Source: Pseudomonadota bacterium
Lineage (GTDB): Bacteria > Desulfobacterota > Binatia > Binatales > Binataceae
Direction: 5' to 3'
DNA: 64,000 nt
Assembly: GCA_021324885.1 (NCBI GenBank)
Contig: JAJPIF010000013.1
Coordinates: 62,001-126,000, forward strand
A model generated the notes under the pieces. The model was not told where the DNA came from. It saw only the letters and a list, made by a program, of their open reading frames with translations, and made no database searches. Of the stretch, positions 42,808 to 52,181 are shown piece by piece. The translations under genes were made by a program, and so were the position numbers. Numbering within the stretch: position 1 is the first letter of the stretch; each line of letters opens with the position of its first letter.

Positions 42808-44580
42808 GTGAACGCCACCAACGTCAAAACCGCATTGCCAAGCGAAGGCGCAAAGGATTTGGCCGCCCTTGCCGAACCTGCCGATGCGGTCGCCCTGGAA
42901 GACGTCAGCTTCACCTATCGATCGGCCGGGCGTCCCGCCCTCGCCGAGGTGTGCTTTACCCAGCGCGCGGGCGAGATGATCGGCATTATGGGCGCATCGG
43001 GCGCGGGCAAATCCAGCCTCGTCAAATGCCTCAACGCGATCATCCCCGGTTTCGAACACGGCCACTTCCGCGGGGTCGTGCAAATCCATGGCCGCGCGGT
43101 CAAAGACGTCACGGTTGGCCAGATGGCGCCGATAGTCGGAATGGTTTTCCAGGACTTCGAGGCGCAGCTCTTTTCCACCAATGTTGCCCATGAAGTCGCC
43201 TTTGCAATGGAACAAATCGGGCTGCCGCCAGACGAAATCCGCAGGCGCCTGGAACCTGCGCTGGCCGCAGTCGGCCTGGCCGGTTTCGCGGATCGCGATC
43301 CGACCTCGCTGTCGGGCGGCGAAAAGCAGCGCCTGGCAATCGCCTCGGTGCTTGCTTTGCGCCCCTCCGTGATCGCGCTGGACGAGCCGACCACCGATCT
43401 CGATCCCGAGGGCCGCGCCGAGGTTTTCGCCCTGATCCGCAAGCTTCGCGAAACCGGAATCAGCCTGATTGTCGTCGAGCACGAAACCGAGGAGATGCGC
43501 GAATGCGACCGCATCGTGGTGCTGCGCGACGCCCAAATCATTATCGATCAGCCGCCGGATCGAGTGCTGTCGGATGCGGCCCTGCTGGCTGGCTGTGGTA
43601 TTCGCCCACCAGGGCTCAATCAGGCTCTGTGGGCGCTGGGGATTGACGCGCACGCCCGCAGCGTCGACGAAGCCGAAGCCCTGATTCGCCGCTCATTCCC
43701 CTCGCTCCCGCCCCTCGAATGGGCCGCGGATCAATCCAGTTCGGCCCCGGAGTGCATCAGCTCAGATGGCGGCAGCGCGCCGGCGCTGGTCGAGGTCGAG
43801 AATATTACGCATGTATATGGCGGAACAGTACGCGCCCTGGATCAGGTCAGCCTGACCATAAATGAGGGTGACTTCGTCGCGATCATCGGCCAGAACGGGT
43901 CGGGCAAGACCACCCTCGCCAAGCATATCGCCGGCCTGCTCAAACCCGCTTCCGGACGTGTCAAGCTTGCAGGCCGCGACCGCGCCTCGATGCGTCCGGT
44001 CGAGGCGGCCTCGCTGGTCGGATACGTGTTCCAAAATCCCGACCATCAGATTTTCGCCGGCACCGTCGGCGAGGAAGTGGCATTCGGCCCGCGCAATTTC
44101 GGCCTGCCCGCCAGCGAGATCGAGCGCCGCTGCGAACGGGTGCTCAAGGCGGTGGGGCTCGAGTCGATGCGCGACAGGGACCCGTTCCTGCTCGGACGCG
44201 GCGAGCGCCAGCGCCTGGCCGTCGCCAGTATCCTCGTCCTGGAACCGCGGCTGCTGATCCTCGATGAGCCCACCACCGGGCTGGATTATCCGCAGCAGCG
44301 CCGCATGATGGAATTGATCGGCGAACTCAACCGCACCGGCACGGCGATCGTGATTATCACTCATACGCCATGGCTGGTGGCCGAATATGCCCGCCGCGCA
44401 ATCCTGATGCGCAAGGGCCGCAAGTTGTTCGACGGTGCCGTGCGCGACCTCTTCAGCCGCGAGGATTTGCTCGCCAGCGCCGCCTTCAGAGTCCCCGAGG
44501 TCACGCAACTGGCGCGCCGTTTCGGCGTCAGCGCTTTGACCGCCGCTGAACTGGCAGCCGCGCTGCGCGGGAGCCGTTGA
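42808..44580 (+). CDS. Fused ECF transporter ATPase (EcfA1-EcfA2)
   Basis: A 590-residue protein with two ABC ATPase domains on one chain. The first has Walker A GASGAGKSS (62-70) and signature LSGGEKQRL near 170, with DEPTTDLDP. The second has Walker A GQNGSGKTT (about 362-370), a variant signature LLGRGERQRL, and DEPTTGLDY. Fused pairs are known in YkoD-type ECF systems. It energises the S component via EcfT. The start is GTG, 12 nt after the S gene stop. Confidence 0.93.
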   Translation: MNATNVKTALPSEGAKDLAALAEPADAVALEDVSFTYRSAGRPALAEVCFTQRAGEMIGIMGASGAGKSSLVKCLNAIIPGFEHGHFRGVVQIHGRAVKDVTVGQMAPIVGMVFQDFEAQLFSTNVAHEVAFAMEQIGLPPDEIRRRLEPALAAVGLAGFADRDPTSLSGGEKQRLAIASVLALRPSVIALDEPTTDLDPEGRAEVFALIRKLRETGISLIVVEHETEEMRECDRIVVLRDAQIIIDQPPDRVLSDAALLAGCGIRPPGLNQALWALGIDAHARSVDEAEALIRRSFPSLPPLEWAADQSSSAPECISSDGGSAPALVEVENITHVYGGTVRALDQVSLTINEGDFVAIIGQNGSGKTTLAKHIAGLLKPASGRVKLAGRDRASMRPVEAASLVGYVFQNPDHQIFAGTVGEEVAFGPRNFGLPASEIERRCERVLKAVGLESMRDRDPFLLGRGERQRLAVASILVLEPRLLILDEPTTGLDYPQQRRMMELIGELNRTGTAIVIITHTPWLVAEYARRAILMRKGRKLFDGAVRDLFSREDLLASAAFRVPEVTQLARRFGVSALTAAELAAALRGSR

Positions 44581-45365
44581 TGCCGATTTATCTGTACCTG
44601 GATCGCCGCACCTTTATCCATCGGCTCCATCCGACGGTGAAAATCCTCGCCGTCGTCGCAATTTTCTGGTCGGTGTACTGGGTGGACAATCCGCTCTGGC
44701 TGCTGCCGTTGGGCGTCCTCTTGATGGCCGGGGCGCAGCTCACCCGCGCATGGCCTAATTTTTACAGTCTGCGATGGCTCTTCGTGCTGCTGGTCTTCGC
44801 CACCACGCTGACTTGGACTATTTTCTACCGCCAGGGCAAACCGCTGCTTCACCTGGGGCCCCTGTTCGTGAGCCGCGCCTCGTTGGAGTACGGATTGGGC
44901 CGGGGAATCAAACTGGCGGAACTGCTGGCCACCTCGGTGTTGTTCCTCTCCACCACCAAGGTCGAAGAGTTCGCCTTTGGCCTTGGGGAGCTCGGAGTTC
45001 CCTACCGCGTCGGCTTCGCGATCACGCTGGCATTCCGTCTGGTCCCGCTCTTTATCGATTCAGCCCTCACCGTGGTCCAGGCTCAGTCGCTGCGCGGATA
45101 TGATTTCGATAGCGGCAGCCTGATTACCAGGGTCAGGCGTTACGTGCCGGTCACGGTGCCGGTCTTCATGGGCGCCCTGCGCAAGGCCAACAACATGGCG
45201 ATGGCGCTGGAGGCGCGCGGGTTCGGCTATGGCACGCGTCCGACCAGCCACGTCCATTACGAAATCCGCCCACTCGATATTCTGACGCTAATCGGCGTAA
45301 TCCTGCTGGGCGCCGCCTATTTCCTGATCTATTACACCGGCCACGGCGCGATAGCGCCGGGCTAG
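44580..45365 (+). CDS. ecfT: ECF transporter T component (EcfT)
   Basis: A 261-residue membrane protein with four to five helices. The two coupling Arg motifs are seen: QSLRGYD near 160 and EARGFGYG near 205, which contact the ATPases. The start ATG overlaps the stop codon of the ATPase gene, so translation is coupled. It completes a three-gene ECF operon. Confidence 0.9.
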   Translation: MPIYLYLDRRTFIHRLHPTVKILAVVAIFWSVYWVDNPLWLLPLGVLLMAGAQLTRAWPNFYSLRWLFVLLVFATTLTWTIFYRQGKPLLHLGPLFVSRASLEYGLGRGIKLAELLATSVLFLSTTKVEEFAFGLGELGVPYRVGFAITLAFRLVPLFIDSALTVVQAQSLRGYDFDSGSLITRVRRYVPVTVPVFMGALRKANNMAMALEARGFGYGTRPTSHVHYEIRPLDILTLIGVILLGAAYFLIYYTGHGAIAPG

Positions 45366-46397
45366 TCTCCTGAGCCTCGCGCAAATCATCCGCGCATTCC
45401 ACACCCCTTCTCCAGGCAACCAATCGCTCATCGGCTTGTAGCGGTCGAGCCCGCTCCGCGCTGGCGGCCGCGGACCCCGGCGGTGCTCCGCCGCGCTATT
45501 TCGCGGTACCAACGAGCGGCGTTCCAGGCATCATGAGGTTTTCTCAAAATCAGGACGGATTTTGACGTCGTTCTTCTCAGAAGTGAAAACGGGCTGCATA
45601 TTTGCGATTTCGATACCGGCATCCAAACCATAAATTCGGAAGGCTTTTTATTCTGAACTTCAGCAGGGTGCGGAAAAAGTCGAGATGCGCGTTTATCTAT
45701 AGATGCTGCGTTCCGCACCCTCGATAAAAGATGGCTGCTTTCCGTTACTTGTCTCCCCCTGGGACAGACCAGAGTGAGGTGAGCAGTCCGCAGAAAATCT
45801 TTTTGCGGCAACCTGCTGGAAGTTTGGTTGAACTCGTCGGCAATTGACTAATTGCAAAATAACGTTCGGCAGGTTTAATCGCAGCTTTTGAGGTATTTAG
45901 AGGGGTATTCAGATTCAAGAGTCGGCACGCCACGTGCTCAAGAATTTGCAGCGCCAGGAGCGGGCGACGTCTGTTCGCTGCCCGCAGGGAGCACTGCCAG
46001 ATGCGAGGAGAAGTTGTCAGTTTGCCACGACGGCGGCGCGAAACCAGATCCGAATGGTTGTCCTCTCCTCGTGGAGAGAACGCGTGGGGGAGGCGGCGGC
46101 GCTCTGCCGTTGTCCTAACACTCAAGCCCACAGCACTGAAACACCGCGTCTCTTTCGCCTCGCTCACGCAGACAGCGGCTCGTGTCGCATTATCTGTGTT
46201 GGTAGCCGCATTATTGTTTTGGATGACTTTTACGATCGCCGGGAACCTGGCTGAGAGGTGGCGTGTCGATATTCCCCAACTCGTCCAACTGTGGTGAATT
46301 GCGTCGCTTTGCCGTGCACAGAGCCATAGAAACCAACCTCTGAGAAGAAGAGCAACCGAATCGAAGAAGAGATTTGCATGACCTTAAGGAGACAGCC
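45366..46397. other. Gene-poor region downstream of the ECF operon
   Basis: About 1.03 kb. Several overlapping frames of 75-140 codons occur on both strands, but none has a domain or a convincing start. It contains an 11-bp inverted repeat at 45665-45721. I do not support a gene here. Confidence 0.45.
45665..45721. repeat. 11-bp inverted repeat (possible small transposon end or MITE)
   Basis: AGGGTGCGGAA (45665-45675) and its exact reverse complement TTCCGCACCCT (45711-45721) flank 35 nt. The termini resemble the ends of insertion sequences, but no transposase lies between them. A solo-end or very short nonautonomous element is possible. Confidence 0.35.
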
Positions 46398-46625
46398 ATG
46401 AACCGCATGAGAATTCTGGGCAAATCCGGCGACACTGAATTCAGGTGGGATCCGACAACCGGTCAGGGCCTGAGGGCGGCCAAGCTTGTGTTCGATGAAA
46501 AGACCCGCAGCTCACGCTACCTGGCGTTCATCGAAGGTCCGAGCGGGGACGGTGTCAGGATGATCCGACAGTTCGACCCGGACGCCGAATCTATCATTCT
46601 GACGCCGCGGCTGATCGGAGGTTGA
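46398..46625 (+). CDS. Small protein of unknown function
   Basis: A 75-residue protein with an AAGGAGACAGCC ribosome binding site directly before the ATG at 46398, which selects this start over the one at 46374. The sequence is charged with a regular strand pattern (FRWDPTTGQGL, then RMIRQFDPDAES). No known domain. Expression is plausible from the ribosome binding site. Confidence 0.5.
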   Translation: MNRMRILGKSGDTEFRWDPTTGQGLRAAKLVFDEKTRSSRYLAFIEGPSGDGVRMIRQFDPDAESIILTPRLIGG

Positions 46626-46837
46626 ATCTGGAACTTGCACACAGCCGCGCGCTTGATCTCTCGGTGCGCGCCCCTCGCACCTACCTGGTTGTGGGAGTCG
46701 CGGTCCAAACCGACCGGTACAACTAACCTGTGCAAATCCACAGATAACCCATGGGGACAGGGCGGAGTGTTCCACAGCGCGGAGAAGCGCTTATTCGGCG
46801 AGAATGGCCCACCACCCTGACGGCTGCGTGGGCGCAG

Positions 46838-46865
46838 CTCGGCACGCGCGCGAGCGCGTGCCGAG
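46838..46865. repeat. 12-bp perfect palindromic hairpin between convergent genes
   Basis: CTCGGCACGCGC pairs exactly with GCGCGTGCCGAG around a GCGA loop. It lies between the stop of the small gene (46625) and the stop of the membrane protein gene (46877). No T-tract follows in either direction, so a terminator role is uncertain. Confidence 0.5.
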
Positions 46866-46876
46866 AGAGGCACCCG

Positions 46877-47506
46877 TCAACCGATCAGATCGGCGAGCAA
46901 ACCTGAACTGGCGGCGCTGTCCAAAAGCAGGTAGGTCCCCAGCGCCAGGAAGGCCGCAGCGGCCAGGATGGTGGGCTGCAAATGGGCAAGGCCGAGGATG
47001 CCGAGCGTAATCAGGGCAATGCCGACCAGGATTGAGGCCGTGTTGTCCGATCCCCCCACCAACGCCGTCCGTTCGGAATCGGCCATTCCGAGCGCTCTGA
47101 TCTGAGCCTTGGCGGCAAAGTCCAAAAGAACCGCCGCACCGAAGACAACCAACGCGATCGGGATCAAAGTGTCGGTCGCAATCCCCAGAATTGCCAGGAT
47201 TCCCAGCACCACGCCTGCAGCCCCACCCAGAGCCCCGGCATTCAGCCCGCCCGATGACTGTCGAACCGGCTCCTCACGTGCCTGTAGGCGGAGCATTCTG
47301 GCATATCTGACGCTTAAACTTGCGCCCTCCGTCATTAATGCGACGCCGCCTACGATCACGGCGATCGAGTCCAAAACAGCGGGATCGAGGGCAGCCAGAG
47401 CCAAAATCCCCAAGACAATCAAGGCGACCCCCGCGCCCGACTGCTCGCTCATAATACCCGGGCCAGCTTCGAGAAACCCTCGTTTGGCGGTTTCTGTCAT
47501 TGCCAT
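46877..47506 (-). CDS. Hypothetical multi-pass membrane protein
   Basis: A 209-residue protein with two similar halves, each with hydrophobic helices rich in small residues (GVALIVLGILALAALDP near 26; ILVGIALITLGILGLAHLQP near 160). The pattern suggests four to five membrane helices and an internal duplication. AGGAGG lies 10 nt before the ATG. No family is recognised. It forms a possible unit with the small membrane protein at 47556-47723. Confidence 0.6.
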   Translation of the reverse strand: MAMTETAKRGFLEAGPGIMSEQSGAGVALIVLGILALAALDPAVLDSIAVIVGGVALMTEGASLSVRYARMLRLQAREEPVRQSSGGLNAGALGGAAGVVLGILAILGIATDTLIPIALVVFGAAVLLDFAAKAQIRALGMADSERTALVGGSDNTASILVGIALITLGILGLAHLQPTILAAAAFLALGTYLLLDSAASSGLLADLIG

Positions 47507-47555
47507 GATTTTTTAACCTCCTATTTCAGCTACTGCTATAAATTGTTTGGCCTTG

Positions 47556-47723
47556 TCACGTGCTAAACCTTCGCCACACCAAAAGCGCGCTTCCGATAAC
47601 CACCGATGCGACCAGCGCCGCACCCCATCGATTCCATCCCAGGGGCCAGGACCTTCCTTTTGTTACTGAGGCCCGGTCCTTCTCGTCGTTTCCAGCGTTC
47701 CTTATCTCCGCGTCACTCGCCAT
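47556..47723 (-). CDS. Small single-pass membrane protein
   Basis: A 55-residue protein with a charged N-terminus and one C-terminal hydrophobic helix (WGAALVASVVIGSALLVW). GGAGGT lies 6 nt before the ATG at 47723. It lies 49 nt upstream of the membrane protein gene on the same strand and may be cotranscribed. Function unknown. Confidence 0.5.
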   Translation of the reverse strand: MASDAEIRNAGNDEKDRASVTKGRSWPLGWNRWGAALVASVVIGSALLVWRRFST

Positions 47724-48083
47724 TGTTGTAAACCTCCGTGCTGATTGTCGAAGACCGCTACTGATGAAGTAGTTGAGCATCGAACGTGCCAGCCTGCTGC
47801 ACGAAGACATGCCCCAGTCCGCTCAGCGAGGACACGAGGGCTTTAAGCTCTAAAAAAAACCGCTGTTCATCGAAAAGGTGCGCGGCATCGCGGGCCTGTA
47901 TCTCAACCCGCCAGACAGGGCGCTGGTCTTGTGCGTGGTTTAAGTCAGCCAGGTCTGACGTGCTTTGCAACCGGACCGGGTGAAATCGTCTTCGCGGCGC
48001 GCGCGACAAGCCCCGAGTCGGCTCCCGCTCCGTTCAGCGTGGGCTATGGACTTACACCGCCATAAGTTTTACAAGCATCCAAT
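47724..48083. other. Intergenic region holding a transposase remnant
   Basis: About 360 nt between the small membrane protein and the YciI-like gene. Apart from the IS630-like fragment at 47854-47943, I see no gene. The two overlapping frames at 47758-48009 (minus) and 47786-47983 (plus) are not supported. Confidence 0.45.
47854..47943 (+). pseudogene. IS630-family transposase fragment
   Basis: Read in frame from about 47857, the plus strand encodes PLFIEKVRGIAGLYLNPP and then DRALVLCVV before a stop at 47941-47943. This matches the conserved IS630 core EKVRDIVGLYLNPP...ALVLCVDEKSQIQ. The gene is cut just where the catalytic Asp of DEKSQ would follow; the codon after CV is GTT and then TAA. 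No upstream start or domain is found. It is a relic of an insertion sequence. Confidence 0.8.
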
Positions 48084-48356
48084 ATGTTATTTGTTATAAT
48101 CGGTCACGATGGACCTGACGGCGCGCGGCTGCGGCCGCAGGTCCGGCAGGCTCACCTTGACAATCTTCGCCCTTTGGTCGAGCAGGGAAAGGTAGCGCTG
48201 GCCGGACCGTTTACCGACGGCAGCGGCAGTCTGATCGTGATTGATGTGGAAGACGAAGCGCGGGCGTTGGAGTTTGCGCGAAACGACCCTTATGCCACGC
48301 GCGGCGTTTTCGAAAAAGTTGAAGTAAAACCATTCCGCAAGGTTTTTCCCGAATAA
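48084..48356 (+). CDS. YciI-like protein
   Basis: A 90-residue YCII-family protein with the ferredoxin-like fold: an opening LFVIIGHDG strand, a helix HLDNLRPLVEQGKV, the glycine-rich AGPFTDGSGS turn, and the FARNDPYATRGVF segment. Family members are small enzymes or regulators; the specific role is unknown. It is 19 nt upstream of the first CoA-transferase and may share its transcript. No clear ribosome binding site is visible. Confidence 0.85.
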   Translation: MLFVIIGHDGPDGARLRPQVRQAHLDNLRPLVEQGKVALAGPFTDGSGSLIVIDVEDEARALEFARNDPYATRGVFEKVEVKPFRKVFPE

Positions 48357-48375
48357 ATGGAAGTGAAAACAAGGC

Positions 48376-49584
48376 ATGAGCGGCCCCTTTTCCAGTCTTA
48401 AAGTTGTCGAGGTCGGCGAGCTGACCTCGGCCCCGTATGCCGCCAAGTTGCTCGCTGATCTCGGCGCCGACGTGATCAAGGTCGAGCCGCCGGGCCGCGG
48501 CGACCGCGCCCGCCACCGCGGCCCCTATCCCAAAAACGAGCCGAATCCCGAAAAGAGCGGCCTTTTCCTTTATCTCAACACCAACAAACTCGGCGTAACT
48601 CTCGACATCTTCCGGCCCGAGGGGATGGCGCTGCTCGAACGGCTGGTTGCCGATGCCGACGTGCTGATTCACAACCTCGCGCCGCCCGAGATGGATCGCG
48701 CCGGCTTTAACTGGGAACGCTTCCGCCAGATCAACCCGCGCCTGGTGATGACCTCGATTACTCCATATGGCCTGAGCGGCCCTTACCGCAACCGCGAGGC
48801 CGAGGAACTCACTATCTGGTCGCAGGGCGGACTCACTTACCTCAACGGCGCCGGACCCGACACGCGCGAGATTCCCCCGCTCAAGGTATTCGGTCAGCAG
48901 TCGGGCTACCAGGGCGGAATCCATGGCGCGGTCGCCACCACCGGCGCGCTGATGGCCCAGTTGCGCGACGGTGAAGGCCAGCATATTGACGTTTCAGTTT
49001 ACGAGGTCTGCGCCTCGATGCTGGAGCTGACGTACGTGTACTGGCCCTACGCTCAACGGGTTGCCTCACGGCTGGGGGCCAAGCCGGTCCAGCCGTTGGA
49101 AGCGCTGGAATGCAAGGACGGCATCATCTTTCTGTGCGCAATCGAAGACCATCAGTGGAAGGCCTTCGTCGAGCTGATGGGCAATCCGGCATGGACCGAG
49201 GAGGAGCTGTTTCGCGGACGGGGACGGCGCACCGCCAACTGGGACGCGGCCCGGCTGTTCGTGCAGGAATGGCTCAACGAGCAAACGGTTCAGGACCTCT
49301 ACCACAAGGCTCAGGCCGCGCGCATCCCGTTCGCGCCGGTTTCCACGATGGGCGATCTGTTGAGCTCGGATCATCTCAAGGCGCGCGGCTTTTTCGTTGA
49401 AATTCGCCATCCTGTGGCCGGCACCTTGAAGTATCCCGGCCCGCTTTTTCAAATGAGCCGGACCCCGTGGGAGATCCGCCGCCCGGCCCCGACCCTGGGT
49501 CAGCACAACCACGAGGTTTTTGTCGAGCGCCTCAAGTTGCCGCAGGGCGAATTGGCGCAACTCCAAGAGAAAGGCGTGATTTGA
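48376..49584 (+). CDS. CaiB/BaiF-family CoA-transferase, catalytic Asp absent
   Basis: A 402-residue class III CoA-transferase-like protein with the typical opening LKVVEVGELTSAPYAAKLLADLGADVIKVE. The segment that carries the catalytic Asp in FRC and in its neighbour is SGYQGGIHGA here; Gly177 occupies the Asp position. Family relatives with other residues at this position exist. Whether it still transfers CoA, or acts with the second protein, is open. It sits upstream of the next CoA-transferase by 1 nt. Confidence 0.85.
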   Translation: MSGPFSSLKVVEVGELTSAPYAAKLLADLGADVIKVEPPGRGDRARHRGPYPKNEPNPEKSGLFLYLNTNKLGVTLDIFRPEGMALLERLVADADVLIHNLAPPEMDRAGFNWERFRQINPRLVMTSITPYGLSGPYRNREAEELTIWSQGGLTYLNGAGPDTREIPPLKVFGQQSGYQGGIHGAVATTGALMAQLRDGEGQHIDVSVYEVCASMLELTYVYWPYAQRVASRLGAKPVQPLEALECKDGIIFLCAIEDHQWKAFVELMGNPAWTEEELFRGRGRRTANWDAARLFVQEWLNEQTVQDLYHKAQAARIPFAPVSTMGDLLSSDHLKARGFFVEIRHPVAGTLKYPGPLFQMSRTPWEIRRPAPTLGQHNHEVFVERLKLPQGELAQLQEKGVI

Positions 49585-49585
49585 A

Positions 49586-50827
49586 ATGGCTGCAGCTCCG
49601 CTCGATGGTATCCGTGTCGCGGACTTCACCTGGGTGTGGGCCGGACCATACTGCACCTTGCAGCTTGGCTATATGGGCGCCGAGGTGATCCGGGTCGAAA
49701 CCCGCACCCGCCTGTGCGTTACCCGGCATATGACCCCGATGGCCGACGGCAAGCCCGGACCAAACCGCTCCGGATATTTCAACCAGTACAACCAGAACAA
49801 GAAATCGGTCTCGATCAACCTCCATTCACCCGAAGGGCGCGCCGTAGCCAAACGCCTGGCGCTCGCCAGCGACGTGGTCGCCAACAACTTCGCCGCCGGC
49901 GTCATGGATCGGCTCGGACTCGGCTATGAGGAACTGCGCAAGGACAAACCTGACATCATCATGATCACGATGTCCGGTTTCGGCGAGACCGGGCCGCTGC
50001 GCGAGTACGTCGCCTACGGACCTTCGCAGGTGCCGCTTTCGGGACTGTCGGCCTTGACCGGCTACAGAGGCGGGCCGCCGCTGCATGCCGGCTTCAGCTA
50101 CGGCGACCCCAACGGCGGAATCCATGGCGCCTTCGCCGTGCTCGCCGCGCTCTACCATCGCGCCAGGACCGGCGAGGGGCAGTACATCGACCTCAGCCAG
50201 TGGGAAGCATCAGTCGCGATGGTCGCGGAGGGAATTCTCGAATATCAGATGACCGGGCGCGAACCCGAGCGCAACGGCAACCGGGACCATTGGATGGCGC
50301 CGCACGGACTGTTCCGCTGCAAGGACATGGCCGAGAAGGTCGCTGGACGCTCGATCGACATGTGGGTGTCGATCGCAGTTCCCGACGACGAACACTGGCG
50401 CAGGCTGGCCGCAGCCATCGGCCGCCCGGAATTGGGCACGGACCCGCGCTTCGCGACCCTTGCGGCCCGCAAGCATAACGAGGATGAACTCGAGGCACTC
50501 ATCACCCAGTGGACCTCGCAGCGTTACGCGCGCGAGGCCGAAGAGGCATTGCAGAAAGCCGGTGTTGCCGCGGCCATCGCCTCGACCAACAAGGACCTCT
50601 TCGAGGATCCTCATCTCCAGGAACGCAACTTTTTTGTCGAACTCGACCATCCCGAGGTCGGCGTCCGCCGGCATACCGGGCCGCCGTGGCGGATGACGCG
50701 CACGCCCAGCGGGGTCAAACGGCCCGCGCCCCTGCTCGGCCAGGACACCGACGAGGTGCTGGCGCGGGTTTTGGGCTACAGCCCCGAAGAAATAGCCAAA
50801 CTGCATGAAGTCGGCGCGCTGAAGTAA
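49586..50827 (+). CDS. CaiB/BaiF-family CoA-transferase
   Basis: A 413-residue class III CoA-transferase with the same opening plan and the expected catalytic Asp174 in SYGDPNGGIHGA. It would move CoA between acyl-CoA and a free acid via an aspartyl-CoA intermediate. AGAAAGG precedes the ATG. The start is 1 nt after the previous stop, suggesting coupled expression and perhaps a heterodimer. Substrates cannot be inferred. Confidence 0.93.
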   Translation: MAAAPLDGIRVADFTWVWAGPYCTLQLGYMGAEVIRVETRTRLCVTRHMTPMADGKPGPNRSGYFNQYNQNKKSVSINLHSPEGRAVAKRLALASDVVANNFAAGVMDRLGLGYEELRKDKPDIIMITMSGFGETGPLREYVAYGPSQVPLSGLSALTGYRGGPPLHAGFSYGDPNGGIHGAFAVLAALYHRARTGEGQYIDLSQWEASVAMVAEGILEYQMTGREPERNGNRDHWMAPHGLFRCKDMAEKVAGRSIDMWVSIAVPDDEHWRRLAAAIGRPELGTDPRFATLAARKHNEDELEALITQWTSQRYAREAEEALQKAGVAAAIASTNKDLFEDPHLQERNFFVELDHPEVGVRRHTGPPWRMTRTPSGVKRPAPLLGQDTDEVLARVLGYSPEEIAKLHEVGALK

Positions 50828-50870
50828 CCATCGCTTTCGTGTCGGCCGCGATGGTTCTAGAATTGGAAGC

Positions 50871-52181
50871 GTGAAGATCCCACGCGAGGTGTTCGTCGGC
50901 CGCCGCAAGCGCTTCATGGCCGCAATCGAGGACGGAGTGGCGGTCCTCCCCAGCGCCCCGGTTTCGGTGCGCTCCAACGACGTCGAATACATCTACCGTC
51001 AGGACAACGACTTCTATTACCTGACCGGCTTTGCCGAGCCTGAATCGGTGGCGGTCTTCGCGCCCGGCAACCCCGACGGCGAGTTCATACTTTTTGTACG
51101 CCCGCGCGACCGCGAGCGCGAGATCTGGACGGGCAGGCGCGCCGGCGTGGAGGGCGCGGTCGCCGATTTCGGCGCGGACCGCGCCTACCAAATCGACGAA
51201 CTCGATCGCGTGCTGCCGGAAATCCTGGCCCGTGTCGAGAAGATCTATTACCCGCTGGGCAACAACGAGCCCATGAATCAGCGGATGGTCGGATGGCTGC
51301 GGCAGTGCCAGGCGATGCGTCCGCGCAGCGGCGCCGGCGCCAACTCCCTGCTCGATCCGCGCGAAATTCTGCACGAGATGCGCCTGTTCAAGGAACCCGA
51401 AGAGCTGGAGGTGATGCGCCGCGCAATCGCGATCTCCAACCTCGCTCATCAGCGGGCGATGCGCGAGGCGCGCGGCGGCAAAGGCGAATGGACGGTGGAG
51501 GCGGCGATTGAATACACGTTTCGCTCCGAAGGCGCCGCCGGTCCGTCGTATCCTTCGATCGTGGCCAGCGGCCCAAACGCCACCATCCTGCACTACATCC
51601 ACAATGACCGCGAGATGCGCCGCGGTGAATTACTGCTGATCGACGCGGGCTGCGAATACGATTTTTACGCCTCCGACATCACTCGCACGTTCCCCATCGG
51701 CGCGCGCTTCAGTCCGGTGCAGCGCGACCTTTATCAATTGGTGCTCGATGCGCAGCTCAAGGGAATCGAAATCGTCCGCCCCGGCATCAGTATCGACGAC
51801 GTGCATGAAGCCGCGCTCAAGGTCCTGGTCGAAGGCATGCGGTCGCTGAAAATGCTCGAAGGCAGCGCCGATGAAATCCTGGCAAAGGGCACCTATCGGC
51901 GCTTTTACATGCATCGCACCAGCCACTGGCTGGGGATGGACGTCCACGACGTCGGCAATTACCGCAAGGGCGGCAAACCGCGACTGCTCGAACCCGGGAT
52001 GGTCCTGACCTGCGAACCCGGTATCTATATCGCGCCTGACGATGAGGAAGCCCCCGAAGAAATGCGCGGCATCGGTATCCGGATCGAGGACGACGTGCTG
52101 GTAACACCCGACGGCCACGAGGTGCTCTCCGCCGCTGTCCCCAAACAAATTTCGGAGATAGAAGCGCTGACGACCGCTTGA
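50871..52181 (+). CDS. pepP: Xaa-Pro aminopeptidase (M24B)
   Basis: A 436-residue metallopeptidase with an N-terminal AMP_N domain (1-145) and a pita-bread catalytic domain. Metal ligands are visible: two Asp in LLIDAGCEYDFYASDITRTF (about 257 and 268), His in HRTSHWLGMDVHDVG (about 350), Glu in CEPGIYI, and Glu in GIRIEDDVLV. It removes N-terminal residues preceding proline. The start is GTG preceded by GGAAG. It follows the CoA-transferase pair by 43 nt. Confidence 0.93.
   Translation: MKIPREVFVGRRKRFMAAIEDGVAVLPSAPVSVRSNDVEYIYRQDNDFYYLTGFAEPESVAVFAPGNPDGEFILFVRPRDREREIWTGRRAGVEGAVADFGADRAYQIDELDRVLPEILARVEKIYYPLGNNEPMNQRMVGWLRQCQAMRPRSGAGANSLLDPREILHEMRLFKEPEELEVMRRAIAISNLAHQRAMREARGGKGEWTVEAAIEYTFRSEGAAGPSYPSIVASGPNATILHYIHNDREMRRGELLLIDAGCEYDFYASDITRTFPIGARFSPVQRDLYQLVLDAQLKGIEIVRPGISIDDVHEAALKVLVEGMRSLKMLEGSADEILAKGTYRRFYMHRTSHWLGMDVHDVGNYRKGGKPRLLEPGMVLTCEPGIYIAPDDEEAPEEMRGIGIRIEDDVLVTPDGHEVLSAAVPKQISEIEALTTA

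Noticed and set aside
42808-44580. Variant second ABC signature LLGRGERQRL in the fused ATPase
   Set aside because: Signature variants of this kind occur in ECF ATPases; the Walker motifs are intact.
45428-46297. Overlapping frames in the gene-poor region
   Set aside because: They overlap on both strands, lack domains and starts, and are rich in arginine and serine.
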